From NCBI RefSeq assembly GCF_024707505.1, contig NZ_CP102604.1, forward strand, positions 2,542,001 to 2,606,000: a stretch of DNA of 64,000 nucleotides, in the 5' to 3' direction. The translations under genes and the position numbers were made by a program. Under the pieces are notes generated by a model, which was not told the DNA's origin, searched no databases, and worked only from the letters and a program-made list of their open reading frames with translations. This DNA is from Pantoea sp. SOD02 (lineage in GTDB: Bacteria > Pseudomonadota > Gammaproteobacteria > Enterobacterales > Enterobacteriaceae). This document shows, in pieces, positions 1 to 7,758 of this stretch; positions within the stretch are counted from its first letter, which is position 1, and each line of letters starts with the position of its first letter.

Positions 1-560
1 CATATAATATTTGGATTTGGAATAGAGGAAAACAAACTAACGAAGATATTATTATTGATAATTTCACCTGGACAAATTACAGCGACAAAAATAATTCATA
101 CTCCTTAGAGCATGAGGATGATAATACACACCAAGTTGCCAGTATCGATGATTCTACTGCGAGCAATTTGGTTGGCAAAGAATGGCAAGTTGACACGCTA
201 CTTCTCACAGAGAATGGTCAATTATTAGACCTTTCTACCAATCCTCAGAAGATTAAGTCCATCGAAATCTTCGATATCACCGGAACCGGCGATAACACGC
301 TGAAACTCGATCTCACCGCCCTGCTCCAGCACGGCGAGAAAGATCTGTTTATTGAAGACGGTAAAACGCAATTGCTGGTTAAAGGTAACGAAGGTGATGT
401 GGTGCAGCTCAAAGATATTTTGCCAGAAGGCAGCGATATCAGTGAATGGCAGCACCAGGATGGCACAGTTACCGTTGCGGGCGTTGAATATAATGTCTAC
501 AGCCACGGCGATGATGCTGAATTGCTGGTGCAGCAAGGTGTGAAAACTGAACTGGTTTAA
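1..560 (+). CDS. C-terminal end of a large Bap/Ig-like repeat adhesin (5' end outside the window)
   Basis: The frame is open from base 3 to the TAA at 558-560, so this is the last ~185 codons of a protein that starts before the window. The tail has the features of the C-terminal region of very large Ig-repeat adhesins secreted by type I systems: an acidic segment, a motif of the type ITGTGDNTLKLDL, then DLFIEDGKTQLLVKGNEGD, ILPEG, VTVAGVEYNVY and a final DAELLVQQGV. In that family this end carries the secretion signal and the protein is held at, or released from, the cell surface to mediate adhesion and biofilm formation. An internal TTG at 168 would give a 130-residue ORF but is not a real start. 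No secretion genes lie downstream; they would have to be upstream of the window. Family call is from recognised tail motifs only. Confidence 0.75.
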   Translation, partial: YNIWIWNRGKQTNEDIIIDNFTWTNYSDKNNSYSLEHEDDNTHQVASIDDSTASNLVGKEWQVDTLLLTENGQLLDLSTNPQKIKSIEIFDITGTGDNTLKLDLTALLQHGEKDLFIEDGKTQLLVKGNEGDVVQLKDILPEGSDISEWQHQDGTVTVAGVEYNVYSHGDDAELLVQQGVKTELV

Positions 561-598
561 TGGTTAAATCATTAATCCGTTCTGTGATTTAAATTCAG

Positions 599-627
599 GC
601 CACCGTGTTATTGCGGTGGCTTTTTTT
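599..627 (+). terminator. Rho-independent terminator of the adhesin gene
   Basis: A perfect 7-bp GC-rich stem (GCCACCG / CGGTGGC) with an 8-nt loop is followed directly by seven T residues, 38 bp after the adhesin stop codon. Confidence 0.9.
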
Positions 628-643
628 ATTTCAGAATAACAAA

Positions 644-755
644 CCGCACATTCCGTAGCGGCGCGATTAATCGCGCGGTTTTTGAATTCCTGCAAAATTT
701 ACATAGCGCTCATCCTGGCATTGCGCAATAAATTGCGCCGTTACGGGATGTGCGG
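644..755. repeat. Imperfect inverted-repeat element, GCGCGATTAATCGCGC family, copy 1
   Basis: Two inward-facing ends of about 35 bp. The left begins CCGCACATTCCGTAGCGGCGC and the right is its near reverse complement (two mismatches in 21). Each end also holds its own small palindrome (GCGCGATTAATCGCGC on the left, TTGCGCAATAAATTGCGC on the right). A second copy lies at 9592-9680. No ORF is inside, so it looks like a non-coding, MITE-like or REP-doublet element. Confidence 0.7.
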
Positions 756-783
756 GGGAATAGTTCAGTACTGCTCTTACGCC

Positions 784-854
784 AGGTCGCCATAAATGGC
801 GACCCTACAAAAACGCGCAAATAACATTCGTAGGGTCGCCATTTATGGCGACCT
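784..854. repeat. Inverted pair of the GGTCGCC-palindrome repeat
   Basis: Left copy GGTCGCCATAAATGGCGACC plus CTAC (785-808), right copy in the opposite orientation (830-854), separated by 21 bp. The pair could fold into one long hairpin, as REP doublets do. It sits between convergent transcription units (adhesin and the Lrp-type regulator). Confidence 0.9.
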
Positions 855-876
855 CTATTCCAGACACACAAACAAC

Positions 877-1383
877 TCAACCAAACTCCACCGAATTCTG
901 TTTCGAAATTAACGATCTCAACGGCACGCTGCTTTTCATAATCGGCGATTTGATCACGATATAACTGAAGTATTTATCGATGCCGATCTGCGCATCCAGC
1001 ATCTTCTCAATCACTTCCTGGTAATGTTCAATGCTGCGGGTAATAAAACGCAGCAAATAGTCGTAACCGCCGGTGATCAGATGGCATTCCATTAACTCAT
1101 CCACCTCACGCACCGCGTTCTCGAATTTCATAAAATCTTCGCGGCGATGGCCAGAGAGCGTAACTTCGGTAAATACCGTCACGGAATCGGTGATTTTGGT
1201 AAGATTGATGTGGGCTTCATAACCGTTGATAAATCCGGCTTGCTCAAGACGCTTGACGCGTTGCAGGCACGGACTGGGCGAAAGCCCAACGGCATCGGCG
1301 AGATTGACGTTGCTGATACGGCCATCTTTCTGGAGTTGCACCAGAATATTGATGTCGATGCGGTCGAGTTTCATTAAGCCGTT
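877..1383 (-). CDS. Lrp/AsnC-family transcriptional regulator
   Basis: A DNA-binding protein of the feast/famine family. The N-terminus has the typical helix-turn-helix (LDRIDINILVQLQKDGRIS, then VNLADAVGLSPSPCLQRVKRLEQAGFI), and the C-terminal part is the ligand-binding RAM domain with the conserved GGYDYLL segment. The start at 1383 (MNGLMKL) is preceded by GAGGGG at good spacing; an in-frame upstream extension to 1437 has no such site. It follows the aminotransferase gene on the same strand, so it probably controls that gene or the whole amine/amino-acid catabolic locus, with an amino acid as effector. The ligand cannot be read from the sequence. Confidence 0.85.
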   Translation of the reverse strand, partial: NGLMKLDRIDINILVQLQKDGRISNVNLADAVGLSPSPCLQRVKRLEQAGFINGYEAHINLTKITDSVTVFTEVTLSGHRREDFMKFENAVREVDELMECHLITGGYDYLLRFITRSIEHYQEVIEKMLDAQIGIDKYFSYIVIKSPIMKSSVPLRSLISKQNSVEFG

Positions 1384-1416
1384 CATAGCACCCCTCATTG
1401 CCAACCGATTAGGTTT

Positions 1417-1488
1417 AACCTCCCGAAGATATAACACGCTTTAAGGTAAATGTGCTATCTCGTTAACTGGTTATACCAGCGGGAGGTT
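1417..1488. promoter_or_regulatory. Inverted repeat flanking the Lrp-type gene promoter
   Basis: AACCTCCCG (1417-1425) and its exact reverse complement CGGGAGGTT (1480-1488) bracket the region just upstream of the regulator start at 1383. The arrangement could be an autoregulatory operator or a structured leader; evidence is the dyad alone. Confidence 0.35.
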
Positions 1489-1526
1489 TTCAAATTACTG
1501 CAATAATTTCAATGAGGAAGCGCTTT

Positions 1527-2843
1527 TTAACCCAGTCGACCGCTGGCGCGCGCCAGTGCGATATCAAAGATATGCAGCGCTTCTTCCAGTTGCGAATCGG
1601 TGGTGACCAGCGGTGCGAGGAAGCGCACGGTGTTGCGATGAATACCGCACTTAATCAGCAATAAACCTTCCTGACAGGCGCAGTCGAGGATTTTCTGCGT
1701 CATTGCCGCATCCGGCTTTTTGGTCTCGAAATCAACGATCTCAACCGCCTGCATAAAGCCAATGCCGCGCACATCGCCGATGCAAGCGTACTTCTCGGCC
1801 AGCTGTTGCAGGCGCGCGTTAAGCTGCTCGCCGAGCTGATTGGAGCGCGCCAGTAGATTGTCGTTCTCCAGCAGATCCAGCACCGCCAGCGCCGCCGCAC
1901 AAGCCAGCGCGTTGCCGCCGTAAGTGCCACCTAAACCGCCCGGCTGTGGTGCATCCATGATCGCCGCTTTACCGACCACGCCTGAGATCGGCAAACCGCC
2001 GCCGATGCTTTTCGCCACCGTCACCAGATCCGGCGTGATGCCGAGATGCTGGAAAGCGAACATCTTGCCGGTGCGACCAAAGCCGGTCTGTACTTCATCG
2101 AGAATCAGTACAATGCCGTGCTTCTCGGTGATGCGGCGCAGCGCCTGCATAAAATTAGCGCCAGCCTGCAGGAAGCCGCCATCGCCCTGCACCGGTTCAA
2201 TGATAATCGCCGCCACACGCTCTGGCGCGATCTGCACCGCGAACAGCTGATCCAGCGCTTTTAAGCAGTCGTCATCACTCACGCCGTGAAACGCATTCGG
2301 GAACGGCAAACGATAGATATCGGAGGGGAACGGGCCGAAGTTCTGTTTGTATGGCGCGGACATGCCGGTCAATGTGGTACCGAGCAAAGTGCGGCCATGA
2401 AACGCGCCGTCGAAAGCGATAATGCCGCTGCGTTTGGTGTGGGCGCGCGCAATCTTCACAGCATTTTCTACTGCTTCCGCGCCGCTGGTGAAGAACACGC
2501 TTTTGAAATCTTCACCGCCACCAACCAGCGCATTGAGGCGTTTCGCCAGCTCGATGTAGCCCGGATACGCCACCACCTGAAAGCAGGCGTGCGACACCAA
2601 ACCGAGTTGTTTGGTGACCGCGTTGACCACCGCCGGATGGTTATGCCCAACGTTGAGCACGCCAATGCCGCCGACAAAATCGAGATAGCGATTGCCCTCA
2701 ACGTCCCATACTTCGCTGCCTTTCGCCCGCTCGATCACCAACTGATGCGCAGTAATGACGCCACGTGGCACATGCTGCTCACGCGCGTCGAGTAACAGGC
2801 TGTTATCGGAATATGTTTGCTGCTCCGCCATGACATTCTGCAT
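1527..2843 (-). CDS. Class III PLP-dependent aminotransferase (GABA/omega-amino acid transaminase type)
   Basis: Fold-type I aminotransferase of about 438 residues, usual length for the class. Visible signatures are the G-A-E-A-V-E-N-A-K-I-A-R motif for PLP phosphate binding, FHGRT, the IIEPVQGDGG segment, DEVQTGFGRTG, and the Schiff-base lysine in TVAKSIGGGLPISG. The family moves a terminal amino group (GABA, ornithine-type or beta-alanine-type donors) to 2-oxoglutarate or pyruvate. The ATG at 2843 follows AAGGGG; the longer frame to 2891 lacks support. It is the last enzyme gene of the minus-strand catabolic locus, separated by about 115 bp from the amidohydrolase, so it may also have its own promoter. 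GABA transaminase activity is likely but other omega-amines fit equally well. Confidence 0.85.
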   Translation of the reverse strand: MQNVMAEQQTYSDNSLLLDAREQHVPRGVITAHQLVIERAKGSEVWDVEGNRYLDFVGGIGVLNVGHNHPAVVNAVTKQLGLVSHACFQVVAYPGYIELAKRLNALVGGGEDFKSVFFTSGAEAVENAVKIARAHTKRSGIIAFDGAFHGRTLLGTTLTGMSAPYKQNFGPFPSDIYRLPFPNAFHGVSDDDCLKALDQLFAVQIAPERVAAIIIEPVQGDGGFLQAGANFMQALRRITEKHGIVLILDEVQTGFGRTGKMFAFQHLGITPDLVTVAKSIGGGLPISGVVGKAAIMDAPQPGGLGGTYGGNALACAAALAVLDLLENDNLLARSNQLGEQLNARLQQLAEKYACIGDVRGIGFMQAVEIVDFETKKPDAAMTQKILDCACQEGLLLIKCGIHRNTVRFLAPLVTTDSQLEEALHIFDIALARASGRLG

Positions 2844-2958
2844 TTTTAAAACCCCTTTCCACGTAACGTTCGGATGGCTCAAGTATCGCAACCTGTTGGT
2901 TTCTCACGCTGCCGTAATCCAGCGGGCAGCGGCATTTCCTGTCAAAATCCACCGCCAA

Positions 2959-4098
2959 TCAGCAGGGAAATTCTGCACCCAGCGCATGCCGCGCCAGCGC
3001 CGTCAGCGTCTGGATGCCGTGCGGAATCAGCTGATCGTTAAAGTCGTAGGCCGAGTGGTGCAGCGGCTGGCTCGGCGCGGATCCAATCCACAGATACGCA
3101 CCGGGACGCGCCTGCAACATAAAGGCGAAATCTTCGGAGGTGAGCGCCGGCTGTTTGGCCTGCTGTGCGTGAATACCGGCCTGATCCAGCGCGTCTAACG
3201 CCAGCTGCGCCATCGCCGCGTTATTCACCGTGGCCGGGTAATAACGCAGATAGTTCACGTCAGCCTGCAAGCCGTGTGCGGCGGTGACGTGCAGCGCCAT
3301 TTCACGCAGACGGTTTTCGATGATGTCCTGCGCTGCCGGGCTGAAAGTGCGCACCGTGCCGGTGATGCTGGCTTCTGCCGGAATCATGTTGTGCGAGAAG
3401 CCGCCCTGCATGCGCGTCACGCTAAGCAAGCCGGGTTCGCAGGGATCGAGCGCGCGCGCTACTAGCGTGTTGAGCTGCACCACCAGTTCGCTGGTCGCCA
3501 GCAACGTGTCGCGCGTTAAATGCGGCTGCGCGGCATGTCCGCCGCCGCCTTTGACGGTGATATCGAAGCGATCCGCCGCCGCCATAATCGCGCCGGGCCG
3601 CGTCTGCACTTCGCCGAGCGGCAGTTCCGGCCAGTTGTGCAGCGCAAACACCGCATCGCAGGGAAACTGCTGGAACAGGCCGCTATCGATCATTGCTTTC
3701 GCGCCCGCCAATCCCTCTTCGGCAGGCTGGAAGATAAACACCAGCGTGCCGTCGAAATCGCCCTGCTCTGCCAATGCAATCGCCGCGCCCAGCAGCATCA
3801 CGGTATGACCATCATGGCCGCAGGCGTGGCACACATTATCGTGCACGCTTTTCCACGGCTGGCTGCCGTTATCCTGCATCGGCAGCGCATCCATATCGGC
3901 GCGCAAGCCAATCATGCGCGTGCCGTTGCCGCGTTTCAGCACGCCAACCACGCCGGTTTTACCGAGGCCGCGATGCACCTCAATACCGTGCTCATTTAAC
4001 AACTGCGCCACAATGTCGCTGGTGCGCTGCTCCTGATAACCCAGCTCGGGATGGGCGTGCAGATCCCGTCGCAGCGCGACTAATTGTTCCAGTTGCAT
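2959..4098 (-). CDS. M20-family amidohydrolase (hippurate hydrolase / N-acyl-amino acid deacylase type)
   Basis: A 379-residue metallo-amidohydrolase of the M20D group. Motifs in order: RRDLHAHPELGYQE near the N-terminus, RADMDALPM, CHACGHDGHTVMLLGAA (Cys and His metal ligands), QPAEEG with the catalytic-metal Glu pair, and the inserted lid domain after residue 180. Known members cleave N-acyl or aryl amides of amino acids (hippurate, indole-acetyl amino acids, N-acetyl amino acids). The gene begins 1 bp after the reductase gene stops and has GGGGA before its ATG, so the two are co-transcribed. In this locus it probably deacylates the compound brought in by the adjacent ABC importer. Exact acyl substrate is unknown. 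Confidence 0.85.
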   Translation of the reverse strand: MQLEQLVALRRDLHAHPELGYQEQRTSDIVAQLLNEHGIEVHRGLGKTGVVGVLKRGNGTRMIGLRADMDALPMQDNGSQPWKSVHDNVCHACGHDGHTVMLLGAAIALAEQGDFDGTLVFIFQPAEEGLAGAKAMIDSGLFQQFPCDAVFALHNWPELPLGEVQTRPGAIMAAADRFDITVKGGGGHAAQPHLTRDTLLATSELVVQLNTLVARALDPCEPGLLSVTRMQGGFSHNMIPAEASITGTVRTFSPAAQDIIENRLREMALHVTAAHGLQADVNYLRYYPATVNNAAMAQLALDALDQAGIHAQQAKQPALTSEDFAFMLQARPGAYLWIGSAPSQPLHHSAYDFNDQLIPHGIQTLTALARHALGAEFPC

Positions 4099-4099
4099 C

Positions 4100-5026
4100 T
4101 CAGTATCCCCGGTTGCGATCGATCAGGCCGACCATCGGTTCGCCGCGCTGATAGCGGCGCAGATTGTCGAGCAGCGCGGCGACGGCGCTGTCGGTTTGTG
4201 TCTGGCTGGCGATGTGCGGCGTCAGCCAAATAGCCGGATGCTGCCAGAACGGATGTCCGGCAGGCAGTGGCTCGGGATCGGTAACATCAATCACCGCCGC
4301 GCTGAGTTTGCCGCTTGCCAGCGCTGCCAGTAGATCCGCTTCGTTGAGCTGCGGACCGCGTCCCACTTGGACCAGCGCTGCGCCGTCAGGTAGCTGCGCG
4401 AACAGTTGCGCATTGAGCAAGCCGCGCGTGCTGTCGGTGAGCGGCAGCAGGCACACCAGAATGTCGCTGTGCGCGAGGAAATCACCCAGCTGATCGCTGC
4501 CGTGCCAGCAATGCACGCCGCTGATTTCACGCGGGGTGCGGCTCCAGCCAGCGCAATCAAAACCGAGCGACACCAACTGTTTTAACGCCGCCTGGCCGAG
4601 TTCGCCGAGGCCCATCACGCCAACACGGCGCTGGCTGGCGGTGCGAATCGGGTGAGTTTGCCACTGCTCAGCGCGTTGCTGCTGAAAGTAGCGCGGCATA
4701 TCGCGATGTAAGCCAAGCACCGCGAAAGTGACGTATTCGACCATACCTTGCGTTAGTCCCGGTTCGATCATGCGCACCACCGGCAAATCGGGTGGCAGTT
4801 GGCTGAGATCGAACTGATCCGCGCCCGCGCCGACCGATAACAGCGCTTTGAGATTGGGAAAGGTGCTCATCAGGTTTTCCGGCGGCTGCCACGCCACCAG
4901 CAGTTCAACCTGCTCGGGATCGCCAATATCCGGCCAGATATGCAGCTGAATATCCTGCGCATGTTGCGCCAGCCAGCGCTGCCAGTGCGCACCACGCGTG
5001 GCTTCTGATTTGTAGACGATATGCAT
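4100..5026 (-). CDS. D-2-hydroxyacid dehydrogenase, GhrA-like (glyoxylate/hydroxypyruvate reductase type)
   Basis: 308 residues, same length class as GhrA. The Rossmann motif is GVMGLGELGQAAL, followed by WSRTPR, the substrate-loop LLPLTDSTRGL, VGRGPQLNE and the catalytic-histidine segment LTPHIASQT. The family reduces 2-oxoacids such as glyoxylate or hydroxypyruvate with NAD(P)H. Its start codon overlaps the GNAT stop by one base (TGATG), so translation is coupled. The presence of a 2-oxoacid reductase in an amine-catabolism operon suggests that a 2-oxoacid is released by deamination. It may be a paralogue of the housekeeping ghrA; I cannot tell from this window. Confidence 0.85.
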   Translation of the reverse strand: MHIVYKSEATRGAHWQRWLAQHAQDIQLHIWPDIGDPEQVELLVAWQPPENLMSTFPNLKALLSVGAGADQFDLSQLPPDLPVVRMIEPGLTQGMVEYVTFAVLGLHRDMPRYFQQQRAEQWQTHPIRTASQRRVGVMGLGELGQAALKQLVSLGFDCAGWSRTPREISGVHCWHGSDQLGDFLAHSDILVCLLPLTDSTRGLLNAQLFAQLPDGAALVQVGRGPQLNEADLLAALASGKLSAAVIDVTDPEPLPAGHPFWQHPAIWLTPHIASQTQTDSAVAALLDNLRRYQRGEPMVGLIDRNRGY

Positions 5027-5871
5027 CAGGCCATCGCCTGGGTCATCAACCCGAATGCCTGCATCTCACCTTCTTGCGGTGACCACGGCGTTCCCCGAAT
5101 CATGGTGGTGGGCGCATCCACCTGCGCCAAGCCCAAGGTTTCCAGCCAGGCCGCTAGCGGCAGCGCGCCATCGGTGTCAATACGCACGAACTCGCCGCGC
5201 AGGCCTTGCATCAAGGCGGAAATCAGCGTTTGCGCGATGTCGACATTCAGCGCGATCACCGGACCAATCGCCCAGCCGTGACCGAAGCGGCGCAGGCTGG
5301 CAAAACCATGCACGCGCTGTTTGGCATCCTGCAGCAGCACGGTTTGGAAATCGGTAATCAGGCTGTTGATCAAAGCTGGACGCCACATGCCGTGCGCTTG
5401 ATGATCGAGTTCGATCAGCAGATCGGCGTCTGCGGCTTGTGCGTTACGCAGCGTTAAACCGGCTGGAATAGTGACGGTTGGCACCGCCGCCAGCTCGCGC
5501 GTTTGATGCTGCTGAATGTGGCCAGTGACCTCAAAGCCGAGCTTCTGGTACAGCCCTTTGCCCATTTCGGTGGCGTGCAGGCGAATGTTGTAGTCGGGGA
5601 ATTTTTCCAGCAGCGCCTGCATTAATTGCTTGCCGGTGCCGCGGCCTTGAAACTGCGGATTCACCACCACCAAACCGATGGTTGCTGCCTGCTCGCCCCA
5701 GCGCCAGCCAAAGGCGCTGCCGACGAAATCGCCGTTTTCTTCAGCGACCACGCCTTCACCCAGCGCCAACGCCTGCTGCCAGTCTTCCCGGCGGTGCGGC
5801 CATTTGAGCTGTTGGGTGATGGCGTAGCCGTGTTCGATGTCGTTTTGCGTCATTGCGCGTAGTGTGATCAT
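5026..5871 (-). CDS. Tandem GNAT-fold N-acetyltransferase
   Basis: About 281 residues with two GNAT-like halves. The N-terminal half carries the acetyl-CoA motif V-N-P-Q-F-Q-G-R-G-T-G-K-Q-L; the C-terminal half after ~residue 130 resembles the degenerate second domain seen in two-domain acetyltransferases. The ATG at 5871 is preceded by AAGGAAAA. The frame runs on upstream to 6093, but that stretch is the translated tandem repeat array (each unit reads as the same 15 residues) and is not protein-coding. The partner M20 deacylase suggests an acetylation/deacetylation pair acting on the same amine substrate, an arrangement known from other salvage loci. Substrate unknown. Confidence 0.8.
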   Translation of the reverse strand: MITLRAMTQNDIEHGYAITQQLKWPHRREDWQQALALGEGVVAEENGDFVGSAFGWRWGEQAATIGLVVVNPQFQGRGTGKQLMQALLEKFPDYNIRLHATEMGKGLYQKLGFEVTGHIQQHQTRELAAVPTVTIPAGLTLRNAQAADADLLIELDHQAHGMWRPALINSLITDFQTVLLQDAKQRVHGFASLRRFGHGWAIGPVIALNVDIAQTLISALMQGLRGEFVRIDTDGALPLAAWLETLGLAQVDAPTTMIRGTPWSPQEGEMQAFGLMTQAMA

Positions 5872-5889
5872 GGTTTTCCTTGCTAGTGA

Positions 5890-6087
5890 GGTCGCCATAA
5901 ATGGCGACCCGACGAGTTCTGTGCATGTGCTGACGGTCGCCATAAATGGCGACCCTACGGGTTCTGTGCATGTGCTGATGGTCGCCATAAATGGCGACCC
6001 TGCGGGTTCTGTGCATGTGCTGATGGTCGCCATAAATGGCGACCCTGCGGGTTCTGTGCGGTTGTAGGGGCGCCATTTATGTCGACC
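5890..6087. repeat. Tandem array of the GGTCGCC palindrome, 45-bp period, with an inverted end copy
   Basis: Four copies in one orientation start at 5890, 5935, 5980 and 6025, exactly 45 bp apart, each a 20-bp palindrome followed by nearly identical 25-bp spacer DNA. A degenerate copy in the opposite orientation closes the array at 6064-6087. The array lies inside the operon, between the ABC ATPase gene and the GNAT gene. Confidence 0.95.
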
Positions 6088-6093
6088 TGGCAT

Positions 6094-7758
6094 TCACTCC
6101 GCCTTTAACACCTCTTCGTGCTCATCAAGCCAACCTTGCCGCAACTCAGGCACGGCGCGTTTCAGGCGTTCGAAATAGAGTTCGCTGGTCGGCTTATCGT
6201 AATCGGCGCGCGCAATCTGCGTGACGATTTTGCCGGATTTCATCACCACGATATCGTCGCACACCGCGCGCACCGCATGCATGTCGTGGCTGATAAACAG
6301 CACCGACAATCCCAGCTCGCGGCGCAGTTCGCTGATCAAATCCAGCACCGCCGCAGCCACCACGGTATCCAACGCAGATGTCACTTCGTCGCACAGAATC
6401 AAATCCGGCTCGGCTGCCAGCGCGCGCGCCAGATTCACACGCTGCTTCTGTCCGCCAGACAGCGCCCACGGACGCCGCCATAGCACGGTGCGCGGCAGCT
6501 TCACCAGATCCAGCAGCTGATGCAGCCGTGCCTTCAGCGCCGCGCCTTTCAAGCCATGGAACAACACCAGCGGACGCGTCAGAATCTGCTCGACGCTGTG
6601 CGCCGGATTCAGTGCGGTATCGGCCATCTGGAACACGTATTGAATGCGGCGCAGCTCATTGTCCGGGCGCTTATGCATATCGCCGTTAATGTAGTGACCG
6701 TTAAACAGAATATGGCCGTGGCTCGGCGCGTTGAGTCCAGCAATGGCGTGCGCCAGCGTGGTTTTACCCGAACCGGACTCGCCAATAATGCCAATCGCCT
6801 GGCCTTTCCACAGCTTCAGATTGATGTCTTCGAGAATACGGATTTTCTGCTGACCGTTGCTGTCGCGCGGGCCGTAACCGGCGCTGAGATCGCGCACTTC
6901 CATCAGCGGCTGCATATCCGCCACGGCGCAGGTCCAGCTGCTTGGGCGCTCTTTTTGCCGCGCCGCATCCATCAGCAGTTTGGTGTATTCCGCCTGCGGT
7001 GCGCCAATCAGTCGTTCGGTGGTGCCGTATTCCGCCATCTGACCGCGCAGCAGCACTAGAATGCGGTCGGCCATCTGCGCCACCACGGCTAAATCGTGGC
7101 TGACGTAAATCGCCGTTACGCCGCGCTGCGCCACTACGCGGCGAAACGCTTTCAGTACTTCCACCTGCGTCGTCACATCGAGTGCGGTAGTCGGTTCGTC
7201 GAGAATGACCACATCCGGATCGCCAATCAACGCCATCGCCGTCATCAGACGTTGCAGCTGACCGCCGGAAACCTGATGCGGAAAGCGGTCGCCGATGGTG
7301 TCGGGATTAGGCAGCGCCAATTCGCGGAACAGCGCAATCGCCTTTTGTTTGGCGTCTTTGCGCTTCATGGTGCCGTGAATCACCACCGGCTCAATCACCT
7401 GATCGAGAATGCGCATGCCGGGGTTAAACGACGCCGCCGCACTCTGCGCGATGTACGCCACTTTGTTGCCGCGAAACTCACGCAGCTGGCCCGGCGACAG
7501 GCTTCGCACATCGGTGCCGGCCATGTGAATGTTGCCGTCGGCGATGCGACAGCCGTGGCGCGCATAGCCCATCAGCGCCATCGCAATGGTGGTTTTGCCG
7601 GAGCCGGATTCACCAATCAGCGCCAGCACTTCGCCCTTCTGCACCGTGAAACGAATATCGGAAACCAGATCAATCTCTTCACCTTTGTCGGTCTGCGCCG
7701 TTACGCGCAGATTCTCCACCGAGATCACCGGCATGGCGGTATGTGGCGTCACGTTCAT
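6094..7758 (-). CDS. Fused dual-ATPase subunit of a peptide/opine/nickel-type ABC importer
   Basis: 554 residues containing two complete ABC ATPase domains in one chain (equivalent to DppD plus DppF, like GsiA or YejF). Each has a Walker A (GESGSGKTTIA and GESGSGKTTLA), signature (VSGGQLQRLM; LSGGQKQRVN) and Walker B (VVILDEPTTALD; LILCDEVTSALD). It energises uptake through the two permeases encoded upstream. The ATG overlaps the preceding permease stop (ATGA) and has a strong AAGGAGGG ribosome-binding site. The whole transporter is encoded as SBP, permease, permease, ATPase in that order. Confidence 0.92.
   Translation of the reverse strand: MNVTPHTAMPVISVENLRVTAQTDKGEEIDLVSDIRFTVQKGEVLALIGESGSGKTTIAMALMGYARHGCRIADGNIHMAGTDVRSLSPGQLREFRGNKVAYIAQSAAASFNPGMRILDQVIEPVVIHGTMKRKDAKQKAIALFRELALPNPDTIGDRFPHQVSGGQLQRLMTAMALIGDPDVVILDEPTTALDVTTQVEVLKAFRRVVAQRGVTAIYVSHDLAVVAQMADRILVLLRGQMAEYGTTERLIGAPQAEYTKLLMDAARQKERPSSWTCAVADMQPLMEVRDLSAGYGPRDSNGQQKIRILEDINLKLWKGQAIGIIGESGSGKTTLAHAIAGLNAPSHGHILFNGHYINGDMHKRPDNELRRIQYVFQMADTALNPAHSVEQILTRPLVLFHGLKGAALKARLHQLLDLVKLPRTVLWRRPWALSGGQKQRVNLARALAAEPDLILCDEVTSALDTVVAAAVLDLISELRRELGLSVLFISHDMHAVRAVCDDIVVMKSGKIVTQIARADYDKPTSELYFERLKRAVPELRQGWLDEHEEVLKAE

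Noticed and set aside
5890..6087. Regular spaced repeats suggesting a CRISPR array (also 34542-34721)
   Set aside because: The spacers are nearly identical, the units are palindromes found singly across the window, and no cas genes are nearby.
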